Assembly (NCBI GenBank): GCA_964448405.1
Contig: CAYUVW010000034.1
Location: 1 to 13,234, forward strand
Direction: 5' to 3'
Length of the DNA: 13,234 nucleotides
Source of the DNA: DAORHV01 sp964448405
GTDB lineage: Bacteria > Patescibacteriota > Gracilibacteria > Peribacterales > Peribacteraceae
The position numbers and the translations under genes were made by a program. Positions within the stretch are counted from its first letter, which is position 1. The number at the start of each line of letters is the position of its first letter. This document shows, piece after piece, positions 6,217-12,426 of the stretch. The notes under the pieces are model-generated. The model did no database searches. It saw nothing but the letters and a program-made list of their open reading frames with translations, and was not told where the DNA came from.

Positions 6217-9134
6217 TAGGGCAGGATGATGTAAGCGATGCCATTGCTGGGGTCATTTACGGCGATGTTCAGACCGAGCGAGGCGTCGTTGGCGAATTCC
6301 AAGAACGCATTCACTTTCTTGTGCAACGAACCGTTCTGATCCTTCTCAATCGTCTGCGTGTTCGTATCGAAAATCATGCTGTTGAATCCAAGTGCTTGCA
6401 GACGCTTGAGCGTGAGAGCGTGGTTCCGTTCCTGGTTGATGCAATTGAAGAACTGCAGCTGATGATCGGCCAGCGGCAAAATCTCGCGGTTCTTGGGGAT
6501 GAAGTACGAGATGAACGTGCCGATGCGATACGTATACGGCCTGTTTGGAATGCTGTCATGAAGCGTAAGAACACTGTCGCGGATATCGTCATAATCGGGA
6601 ATGGTCACCTCGCGCAAAGCCTCGGCCGTCACTTTGCCAAGCGGATACTCGAACAGGTTTTTCTGCGTGTCGAACTGCCAGAAGCGGTTTACCAAGCACA
6701 CCAGAATGCTCATGACGATGAGTGTGCTGAACGTGCCGCGATTCCAAGAATCCGGCGCATACGCCGCAAACGCCTCCAGGAAGACCGCAAAGCCGAGGAA
6801 CATGCCGATGCCGTACCAAGAAATACCGTTGGCAACCAACGTCCACTGCACGAAGAACACCATGGTTCCGGCAAACAGGAAACGCAGCCAGCGTGCCTGC
6901 GGCAGCCAGAAGTATGGCAGCAACAAAAGCAGGGGGACGAGTAACAGGAGCGGAATAAGTGTGACGTAGTATCCGTACGAGTCGGAGTTCATGACTTGGC
7001 GCCAGGCCAGCGTAACGTAGTGGCCGATGCCGGAATCAAAGCCCCAATAGCGATCGAGCTCTTCCGTGCGAGCCGATGTCGTGCAGGCGGCATGTTTGGG
7101 GTCCAGCTTCAGTTCGGGCGGCAGAAAGCGCACCGGTGTTGCGGGATTCAGATCCGGCAGTTCTTCGCGCTGCAAGTACGATATGAAGGGCGCGGTGATG
7201 TCCTGCGCTTTCAATAAATTACCGACGTTGAATGGAGTTCCTATGGAAGTGGAGAAGTTGTAGGCCATCCACGGAGCACATGCCACCGCGATACCGACGA
7301 GAAAAATGCCACATGCTTGCGCGGTGGGCAGCACCGCCTTGCGGTTGCGATACACCGCCAATCCCAAACATGTCAGTCCTGCAAGAATGAGCACGCCGAA
7401 GATGAGCAGCGGCGTCAGCAGGCTGGGGTCGAGTGCGGCACGGCCAATAATGGCCGACACATCGAGCGGACCCATTTTAAAGAGCACCGCAAAGCTGAGA
7501 AGTGATGCACCAAAAAACCCAAACCAGCCCATCATGGCGCCAATGAGCACCGAGACGAGCAAGATGATGGTGAGAATCGCAGTTGGCTTCATGGCAAAAC
7601 TGAGTGCGGCCAGAAGACCTGCTACGAACAATAACCGACGATCGCGCGGCTTGGCGTGCTCGGTTTCATCGTGCAGACCGGGCGTGCCGAATTGGTACGC
7701 GAACAGAGCCAGCATGGCGAGCACGCCGGTGAAGAACACGGCATTATCGATCTTCATGTCCGCAAACGAGAAATGGCCAGTCATCGGCAGCATGTAGTAC
7801 AACGCTGCCGCAACCACGCCGCGGCGGTGCCCCATGAGCATGCGGGCAAAGCTGTACACGGCCAGCAGCGCGAAGGCGCCGGCCAGCCAGTTGATCTGCA
7901 TGGCGAAGGTGGAGCCCACGATGCTTTCCAGCCCGAACAGCAAGTAACCGATGGCCGACATGAACTCCCACTGGAACTGGGACATGGACGGAATGATTGC
8001 TCCGTAGCTGGCCAACAGACGGGGGCGATTCAGGTAGCTGCCCAGGTCATCCCAACCGATTGGGAATGGGCGCACGACGTTCAGGAAATTCAGCGCCAAG
8101 TACGTCACGAGCAACCATGTCAGCGGCACGAACCAATCTTTGAATTCCAGTTCCACGTCGGCAGCCGGTTGCCAAGAAGAGCGCAGCCAATACCACGTCT
8201 GCGGGAAGAAGAGGAACGGCGTTAGGAAGAACAGCAACTGCGTCACGGTCCAGCCATTCACAACCACGGCGTTCAGGCCGCCGGCAACGGCGACTGACCA
8301 GAGCACGGCGATCCATACCAAGGTACCAACGCCGATGCTGAGCATAAGCTCAAGAAGACGCGGCTGCGTGCGCATGCGCAGAACGCAGACCAGTGCACAG
8401 CGTCCTACGACCAGCAAATTGAGCACGAGAATCAGAAGCAACAAGAACTGTGCTCCGACGCGCGTGAACATGCTCTGCTGCATGCAGAAGAAACGCAGGT
8501 CGTAGATGCGCGTCCCATTTTGCAATTGGCCGAGTTCGGAAAGGCAGCCGCGAGCCAACAGGGACTCGTAGTTTTTTCGGAGTTCAGTTAACGCTTGCGG
8601 ACTGGCACTGCCGTAAATGGCAGCCGTCGGCTCGTAGAAGCGCGTGAACGGCGCCAAAATGGTATTGCCGGCCTTGTCCATGACCTTGGCATTTTCGGGT
8701 GTGTTGACGTTGTAGAGCGTACCGAGCGACAGCGTGGTGCCAATGAGCCAAGTCGATGCGGCGAACAGTACAATCAGCATCGCCGGACGCAGCTTGAAGC
8801 GCAGGGAAAAACGCCCGGTCGTAAACCCGCCGTAGACGATGAGCCCGATGTACAGCAAAAGCGAAATGATGACGTACGCCATGAATGGGCTACCGGTCTT
8901 CAGCAGGCCTCCGATGAACGGGAAGAAGTACGTTGATCCGCGGCACAGCAACGTGCCGGGGGTCATTTGGCTGCCGCAAGCGCCATCCAGGAATTGGATT
9001 TGCTGCGGAGTGGAATACACCAATTGGTGGATGGGTACACCAATGTAGGCGAGCAGCGTGTAGCCGCCCCAGAACACCGCGAGGGTGAAGAGCGAAACGC
9101 TCAAAATTAGAATGGTGCGCTGAGAGAGGTGCAT
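6216..9134 (-). CDS. Large polytopic membrane protein, probable GT-C glycosyltransferase
   Basis: 972 residues from the ATG at 9134. The frame stays open to 9281, but that would run into the first codons of the divergent sufS gene, so the inner start fits better. Residues 7-30 are a first membrane helix. Helices follow near 85-103 and 117-135, a soluble loop with several Cys at about 140-225, and further helices from 228. The motif IGWDDLGSYLNRPRL (359-373) directly after a helix resembles the acidic first-loop motif of GT-C enzymes, and FADMKIDNAVFFTGVLAML (456-474) resembles their second conserved loop-helix. The last 130 residues or so are largely soluble. GT-C enzymes use polyprenyl-phosphate sugars on the outer face, which fits the adjoining GT2 and DUF2304. 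The N-terminal section of about 350 residues before the GT-C motif is unusual. O-antigen-like or protein glycosylation are alternatives. Confidence 0.7.
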   Translation of the reverse strand: MHLSQRTILILSVSLFTLAVFWGGYTLLAYIGVPIHQLVYSTPQQIQFLDGACGSQMTPGTLLCRGSTYFFPFIGGLLKTGSPFMAYVIISLLLYIGLIVYGGFTTGRFSLRFKLRPAMLIVLFAASTWLIGTTLSLGTLYNVNTPENAKVMDKAGNTILAPFTRFYEPTAAIYGSASPQALTELRKNYESLLARGCLSELGQLQNGTRIYDLRFFCMQQSMFTRVGAQFLLLLILVLNLLVVGRCALVCVLRMRTQPRLLELMLSIGVGTLVWIAVLWSVAVAGGLNAVVVNGWTVTQLLFFLTPFLFFPQTWYWLRSSWQPAADVELEFKDWFVPLTWLLVTYLALNFLNVVRPFPIGWDDLGSYLNRPRLLASYGAIIPSMSQFQWEFMSAIGYLLFGLESIVGSTFAMQINWLAGAFALLAVYSFARMLMGHRRGVVAAALYYMLPMTGHFSFADMKIDNAVFFTGVLAMLALFAYQFGTPGLHDETEHAKPRDRRLLFVAGLLAALSFAMKPTAILTIILLVSVLIGAMMGWFGFFGASLLSFAVLFKMGPLDVSAIIGRAALDPSLLTPLLIFGVLILAGLTCLGLAVYRNRKAVLPTAQACGIFLVGIAVACAPWMAYNFSTSIGTPFNVGNLLKAQDITAPFISYLQREELPDLNPATPVRFLPPELKLDPKHAACTTSARTEELDRYWGFDSGIGHYVTLAWRQVMNSDSYGYYVTLIPLLLLVPLLLLLPYFWLPQARWLRFLFAGTMVFFVQWTLVANGISWYGIGMFLGFAVFLEAFAAYAPDSWNRGTFSTLIVMSILVCLVNRFWQFDTQKNLFEYPLGKVTAEALREVTIPDYDDIRDSVLTLHDSIPNRPYTYRIGTFISYFIPKNREILPLADHQLQFFNCINQERNHALTLKRLQALGFNSMIFDTNTQTIEKDQNGSLHKKVNAFLEFANDASLGLNIAVNDPSNGIAYIILP

Positions 9135-9226
9135 AAGTGCGCGTACGATACCGCAAAAGCCCCTTTCGGGCGAAGGCAAACAGTCTGGATTCACCTGAAA
9201 GGCGAAGGTGATAGAATCGGTGCTCC
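9135..9226. promoter_or_regulatory. Divergent promoter region between GT-C gene and sufS
   Basis: Plus strand: extended -10 TGATAGAAT (9209-9217; 5 of 6 in the hexamer) lies 9 bp before the sufS ATG. TTCACC (9190-9195) with a 16-bp spacer is a weak -35. Minus strand: TATCGT about 10 bp before the ATG at 9134 is a weak -10. Both would give leaders of a few bases at most. A small hairpin, GCCC (9159-9162) with GGGC (9168-9171), sits between. Confidence 0.45.
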
Positions 9227-10459
9227 ATGGCCTACGACCCCGTTGCCATTCGCCGGCAGTTCCCCATCTTCGACCAGCCAATCGAGGGACATCGCCTGGT
9301 GTATTTGGATACCGCAGCCACGAGCCAGAAACCGAAAGCGGTACTGGATGCGATGCAGTATTTTTACACGCACGACAACGCCAATATCAATCGCGGCGTG
9401 CACCCGTTGGCTGAGCGAGCGACTACGGTATTTGAAACGGCCCGCAAGCGCGTGGCGCAGTTCATCAACGCAAAACACCCGCATGAAGTTATCTTCACGC
9501 GTAACACCACGGAGGCAATCAATCTTGTCGCACGCTCATGGGGAGCCACGCATCTGCGCAAAGGACAGGGCATCGCCGTGTCGATACTGGAGCACCACAG
9601 CAACATCGTGCCGTGGCTGCAGCTGAAAGAGGAAAAGGAAGCCGCGTTACAGTGGATCGACATGGACACCAACCACGAACTGCGGTTGGACCAACTGCAA
9701 GTCGCACTCACGAAAAACGCTGTGAAATTGGTCGCCGTCACCGGACTCAGCAACGTACTCGGCACACTGTCGCCACTTGGCGAAATCATTGATCTGGCGC
9801 ACACCCATGGCGCGAAAGTCTTGGTGGATGCGGCGCAGTTGATCGCCCACAAGACCGTGGATGTACAAACGTTGGACGCTGATTTTTTGGTATTCTCCGG
9901 CCATAAACTCTATGGACCGACCGGAATAGGCGTGCTGTACGGCAAGATGGATCTTCTGAAAGAAATGCCGCCGTTTCTGGGCGGCGGCGACATGATTCAG
10001 AACGTTGAGCAGCAACGCTTTACGGCTGCCGAACTTCCGCGAAAATTCGAAGCCGGAACGCCGGCCATCGCCGAGGCGATCGGACTGCAGACGGCCATGG
10101 ATTGGTTGGACCATGTCGGGCGCGAGGGTATTGAGCGACATGAGCGGAAGCTGATCGAACACGCTATGAATGGACTGCGAACAATAAAGGGCCTGAACAT
10201 CCTCGGCTCCGGCGACGCCGATGCCACTCACGGGTGCATAAGCTTCACCATCGACCGCGTGCACCCGCATGACCTTACCGAAATTTTGGGACGCAAAGGC
10301 ATCTGCCTGCGCGCCGGCCACCATTGCACGCAGCCGCTCCACAAGCGACTGGGTATTGTGGCGTCCACGCGCTTGTCCGTTGGCGCGTACAACACGATTG
10401 AGGACATTGACGACTGCCTCCGTGCAATCGAGCAAGCCAAGCTGACCATGAAAGCGTAA
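9227..10459 (+). CDS. sufS: Cysteine desulfurase, SufS type
   Basis: 410 residues, the usual length of SufS. It is a PLP enzyme that takes sulphur from cysteine, leaving alanine, and holds it as a persulfide for iron-sulphur assembly in the cytosol. Seen: YLDTAATSQKP (26-36), INRGVHPLA (54-62), TRNTTEAINLVA (91-102), EHHSNIVPW (122-130), VDAAQ (200-204) with the PLP-contacting Asp, SGHKLYGPTG (224-233) with Lys227 as the Schiff-base lysine, and RAGHHCTQP (362-370) with Cys367 as the catalytic cysteine in the short group II loop. It is followed 10 bp later by sufU, the zinc protein that accepts the sulphur in Gram-positive-type systems. It has no Shine-Dalgarno site and may be read from an almost leaderless transcript. 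Confidence 0.96.
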   Translation: MAYDPVAIRRQFPIFDQPIEGHRLVYLDTAATSQKPKAVLDAMQYFYTHDNANINRGVHPLAERATTVFETARKRVAQFINAKHPHEVIFTRNTTEAINLVARSWGATHLRKGQGIAVSILEHHSNIVPWLQLKEEKEAALQWIDMDTNHELRLDQLQVALTKNAVKLVAVTGLSNVLGTLSPLGEIIDLAHTHGAKVLVDAAQLIAHKTVDVQTLDADFLVFSGHKLYGPTGIGVLYGKMDLLKEMPPFLGGGDMIQNVEQQRFTAAELPRKFEAGTPAIAEAIGLQTAMDWLDHVGREGIERHERKLIEHAMNGLRTIKGLNILGSGDADATHGCISFTIDRVHPHDLTEILGRKGICLRAGHHCTQPLHKRLGIVASTRLSVGAYNTIEDIDDCLRAIEQAKLTMKA

Positions 10460-10469
10460 TCTGTACGCA

Positions 10470-10883
10470 ATGGACCTGTACGCCGAAAACATTTTGGACC
10501 ACTACCGCCACCCGCGCGGACAAGAGCCTTTGGCAAATCCGTCGGTGGAACGCCGTGAGGAAAATTTGAGCTGCGGTGATGAACTCACCGTGCGCCTCGC
10601 CTTGAAGGACGGTGTGGTCACGGGCGTGAATTGGGAAGGTACGGGGTGTGCAATCAGCCAGGCGGCAATGTCGATCTTGAGCGAGGAGTTGACCGGCATG
10701 ACGACTGAGAATCTCGCGAATATGAAGACCGAACACATCTACGAACTGCTCGGCGTTCCGGTTGGCCCACGCAGGTTCAAATGTGCACTACTGTGCCTGC
10801 ACACCCTCAAAAACGCTCTTCGCATGCACGCCGGAAAACAACCGCAGGGCTGGCTGGAAACGGTGGCGCTCGACAATGACTAG
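10470..10883 (+). CDS. sufU: SufU-type sulphur-transfer/scaffold protein
   Basis: 137 residues. SufU proteins bind zinc and receive persulfide sulphur from SufS. The opening LYAENILDHYRHPRG (3-17) is the family signature. Cys35 and Asp37 in LSCGDEL, Cys60 in EGTGCAIS and Cys105 in RFKCALL correspond to the Cys-Asp-Cys-Cys zinc set. The final cysteine sits in the K-C-A context of SufU and lacks the His before it seen in IscU. The spacing between the second and third cysteines is about 45 residues, short for SufU and nearer to IscU, so the usual SufU insertion appears to be missing. It follows sufS by 10 bp without a Shine-Dalgarno site. No sufBCD genes are in the window. A tRNA gene begins 66 bp after its stop. 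Confidence 0.92.
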   Translation: MDLYAENILDHYRHPRGQEPLANPSVERREENLSCGDELTVRLALKDGVVTGVNWEGTGCAISQAAMSILSEELTGMTTENLANMKTEHIYELLGVPVGPRRFKCALLCLHTLKNALRMHAGKQPQGWLETVALDND

Positions 10884-10898
10884 TTGGCTTAGTACACT
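10870..10898 (+). promoter_or_regulatory. Possible promoter of tRNA-Thr
   Basis: TCGACA (10870-10875), a 17-bp gap, then TACACT (10893-10898) would start a transcript near 10905, about 45 nt before the tRNA. It overlaps the end of sufU. A TTGACG at 10911 has no good -10. Read-through from sufSU is equally possible. Confidence 0.3.
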
Positions 10899-10949
10899 CT
10901 GCAAGCTCTTTTGACGATATCCGACGCGATACAGCGACTGGAACAATAA

Positions 10950-11024
10950 GCCGCCCTAGCTCAGTGGTAGAGCACGTCCATGGTAAGGACGGGGTCACGG
11001 GTTCAATCCCCGTGGGCGGCTCCA
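10950..11024 (+). tRNA. tRNA-Thr (anticodon GGT), CCA encoded
   Basis: All stems pair. The acceptor GCCGCCC (10950-10956) pairs with GGGCGGC (11014-11020), with T as discriminator and CCA encoded. The D stem is GCTC/GAGC with an AGTGGTA loop. The anticodon stem CGTCC/GGACG encloses ATGGTAA, giving anticodon GGT for ACC/ACU threonine codons. The T stem ACGGG/CCCGT encloses TTCAATC. G1:C72 and C2:G71 fit bacterial threonine identity. It is the only intact copy in a local tandem array. Confidence 0.95.
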
Positions 11025-11051
11025 CTTCAACATTGCCGCCCTAGCTCAGTG

Positions 11052-11102
11052 CGCCGGGTTCGTTTACGAACACGGCCAATAAAAAAAACATCTGCGCGCA
11101 AC
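11052..11102 (+). other. Insert A in the D arm of the broken tRNA-Thr
   Basis: 51 nt with ends that pair: TGCGC (11050-11054) with GCGCA (11096-11100). Inside, GTTCG-TTTA-CGAAC forms a hairpin extended by GCCG/CGGC, followed by an A8 run (11080-11088 region). It has no similarity to insert B that I can see. Confidence 0.6.
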
Positions 11103-11142
11103 GCACGTCCATGGTAAGGACGGGGTCACGGGTTCAATCCCC

Positions 11143-11216
11143 CTCCCAGAAACAAGTCCTTGAGCACAAGCCGCAGGCGCCGTGCGAAAGACTTGGTTTG
11201 CAGTCCCTTGAGGGAG
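11143..11216 (+). other. Insert B in the T arm of the broken tRNA-Thr
   Basis: 74 nt closed by CTCCC (11143-11147) and GGGAG (11212-11216). Inside are nested complementary pairs AAGTC/GACTT and GCAC/GTGC, so the insert can fold on itself as a branched or long hairpin RNA or DNA. Confidence 0.6.
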
Positions 11217-11259
11217 TGGGCGGCTCCACTTCAACATTGCCGCCCTAGCTCCAGTCTTC

Positions 11260-11309
11260 GTTCCGCAAAGCGGAACTACGCCCGGCAAGCAATGCCAGGG
11301 TTCTTTTTT
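11260..11309 (+). terminator. Hairpin followed by intrinsic terminator after the tRNA array
   Basis: GTTCCGC (11260-11266) pairs with GCGGAAC (11270-11276) around AAA. Then CCCGGC (11281-11286) pairs with GCC-A-GGG (11294-11300, one bulged A), followed directly by TTCTTTTTT. The second element is a standard intrinsic terminator for the tRNA transcript, just upstream of the next gene's promoter. Confidence 0.7.
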
Positions 11310-11325
11310 GTAGAGGTATGCAAAC

Positions 11326-11354
11326 TTGACATCTGTCTACACTGAATGTAAAAC
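11326..11354 (+). promoter_or_regulatory. Sigma-70-type promoter of the carbamoyltransferase gene
   Basis: A perfect TTGACA (11326-11331), a 17-bp spacer and TAAAAC (11349-11354; 4 of 6). The -10 ends 9 bp before the ATG at 11364, so transcription should start 2-4 nt before the start codon, an essentially leaderless message. It directly follows the tRNA terminator. Confidence 0.7.
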
Positions 11355-11363
11355 GTCCGACCT

Positions 11364-12329
11364 ATGAAACCATTTCACCTCAACAGAACCTCCGATCTCA
11401 GCCTCGGGCAACTCGAAGACGTGCTCGGCGAAAGCCTTGCAGTCTCGAAGCGTGTCGAAGCTGACTTGCCCGAACCCACGCTGCCAATGCTGCATCAGGC
11501 CGGCGTATGGCTGACGACGAAGGATTCCATGCGCACGAAAGCGTCCATCAATCAGGCCCTCACTCGTCTCGGTGGGACCATGCTGGAGGTCGGTGGCGGC
11601 AGCCTGGTGAGCACGGAAACCAAAGGCACTCGCGAGCCGCTTGCAGACATCATGCGCTGCCTGGATGCCATGGGCTACCGCGTGATGTTCGCTCGCCTGC
11701 ACACGCAGGCCCAGACCAACGAACTCATCGGCGCTTCCCGCAAGATGTCCGTCATCAATGCCCTGAACGACACCGACCACCCGTTGCAGTCGCTGGCCGA
11801 CGCAGCGGCATTGATCGAGAAAGACGGTTGGGGCAAGGGCAAGAAAATCGTCTTCGCGGGACCCGGCGACAACAACGTCACCATCTCACTGGCCGAAGTT
11901 GCCGCTCAGCTCGGTTGGGACTTCGTTCATACTGGACCTCAAAATCACCAGATTCCCGGCGACCGTTTCATGCAACTGCAAGAGATCGCCCGCAAAGGCG
12001 GCGGCTCGGTGCAATACGTGGAAGATTGGAGTGAGGCGGTTCCGGACGCGACCATGCTGTACACCGACGTCCATGCATCCATGGGCCAGAAAGACCAGGC
12101 CACCGAGCTGAAGGCGATGCTCGAACCTTGGAGGGTGACGGAACAGATGATGGAGCGCGCTGGTCCACAGGCGTATTTCGGTCACTGCCTCCCCGCCGAG
12201 CGCGGCGTAGATACGGACAACGCCGTGATCGAAGGTCCTCGATCCATCGTATTCCCCATCGCGGGGTTTCGCGCCCACACAACCACCGCACTGCTCCGCC
12301 TGCTCAGGGAAGGAAAGCTGAAGGGCTAA
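11364..12329 (+). CDS. argF: Ornithine carbamoyltransferase family protein
   Basis: 321 residues, normal length. The family transfers the carbamoyl group from carbamoyl phosphate to ornithine to give citrulline, or works in reverse in fermentative arginine use. Seen: DSMRTKAS (54-61) at the carbamoyl-phosphate loop, where S-T-R-T is usual and Met replaces Thr; RLHTQAQTNEL (111-121); HPLQSLAD (139-146); GPGDNNVTISLAEVAAQLG (166-184); TDVHASMGQ (234-242) with the ornithine-side SMG loop; and HCLPAERG (274-281) with the catalytic Cys. AYFGHCLP and the end of the protein also resemble acetyl- or succinylornithine carbamoyltransferases, so the amino substrate is not certain. No other arginine gene is nearby, and the gene appears monocistronic with its own promoter. 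Confidence 0.85.
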   Translation: MKPFHLNRTSDLSLGQLEDVLGESLAVSKRVEADLPEPTLPMLHQAGVWLTTKDSMRTKASINQALTRLGGTMLEVGGGSLVSTETKGTREPLADIMRCLDAMGYRVMFARLHTQAQTNELIGASRKMSVINALNDTDHPLQSLADAAALIEKDGWGKGKKIVFAGPGDNNVTISLAEVAAQLGWDFVHTGPQNHQIPGDRFMQLQEIARKGGGSVQYVEDWSEAVPDATMLYTDVHASMGQKDQATELKAMLEPWRVTEQMMERAGPQAYFGHCLPAERGVDTDNAVIEGPRSIVFPIAGFRAHTTTALLRLLREGKLKG

Positions 12330-12426
12330 AAAGGCTTATGCAAGGCCAGGGTTGGCAAAATGCACCTGAGAATAACTTGGCGTGCATGACAAGTATATTT
12401 AACGTATACTGCCCGACCCTTCGGGC
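12330..12426 (+). promoter_or_regulatory. Intergenic leader with -10 box and start-adjacent hairpin
   Basis: TATACT (12405-12410; 5 of 6 to consensus) lies 16 bp before the PBP ATG; no convincing -35 is seen. GCCCGA (12411-12416) and TCGGGC (12421-12426) form a perfect 6-bp stem with a CCCT loop that abuts the ATG at 12427. Transcription from the -10 box would begin near 12417, inside this hairpin, so only read-through messages from upstream would carry the full stem. Confidence 0.4.

Larger units (their letters stand above)
11035..11228 (+). pseudogene. Interrupted second copy of tRNA-Thr(GGT)
   Basis: Three blocks match the intact tRNA exactly: 11035-11051 (acceptor 5' strand to D loop), 11103-11142 (a 40-bp block from D arm through anticodon arm to T stem) and 11217-11228 (acceptor 3' strand with CCA). 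Between them, 51 nt replace GTAGA in the D arm and 74 nt replace one G in the T stem. Removing the inserts does not restore a full D stem or T stem, so precise introns are not supported. The anticodon arm is intact. Confidence 0.75.
11013..11251 (+). repeat. 35-bp direct repeat spanning tRNA junctions (11013-11047 and 11217-11251)
   Basis: Each copy holds a tRNA-Thr 3' end, the spacer CTTCAACATT and the first 13 nt of the next tRNA-Thr. The two copies are identical and 204 bp apart. The repeat shows that the array once had a period of 85 bp, and that a third copy began at 11239 before the sequence diverges after GCTC. A separate 40-bp repeat links 10972-11011 with 11103-11142. Confidence 0.85.
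11025..11363. other. Intergenic tRNA-derived mosaic region, no protein gene
   Basis: 339 bp between the intact tRNA-Thr and the carbamoyltransferase gene. In order it holds a 10-bp spacer CTTCAACATT, a broken second tRNA-Thr copy with two inserts, the same 10-bp spacer again, 13 nt of a third copy, a 7-bp hairpin, an intrinsic terminator, and the promoter of the next gene. I see no credible coding region here; open frames on either strand are chance readings across the tRNA copies. Confidence 0.8.

Noticed and set aside
6066..6944. Long open frame on the plus strand opposite the GT-C gene (292 codons)
   Set aside because: It lies opposite motif-bearing GT2 and GT-C genes, is Arg/Gln/His-rich without any recognisable domain, and fits an antisense shadow in G+C-rich DNA.
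10807..11025. Minus-strand frame containing GIEPVTPSLPWTC
   Set aside because: This peptide type is a well-known false translation of tRNA genes; it reads across tRNA-Thr in the opposite sense.
11052..11102. Insert A hairpin plus A-run as an intrinsic terminator
   Set aside because: The A-run follows the hairpin on the plus strand, and on the minus strand the T-run precedes it, so neither orientation gives hairpin-then-U-tract.
11035..11228. Second tRNA-Thr copy as an active tRNA with two introns
   Set aside because: Excising the inserts leaves the D stem without most of its GAGC strand and the T stem without its G; bacterial tRNA introns of this kind and position are not established. Kept as a finding but called a pseudogene.
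10950..11251. Repeats as a CRISPR array or integrase attachment sites
   Set aside because: The repeats are pieces of tRNA-Thr of unequal length, with only two or three copies, no cas or integrase gene and no cargo between them.
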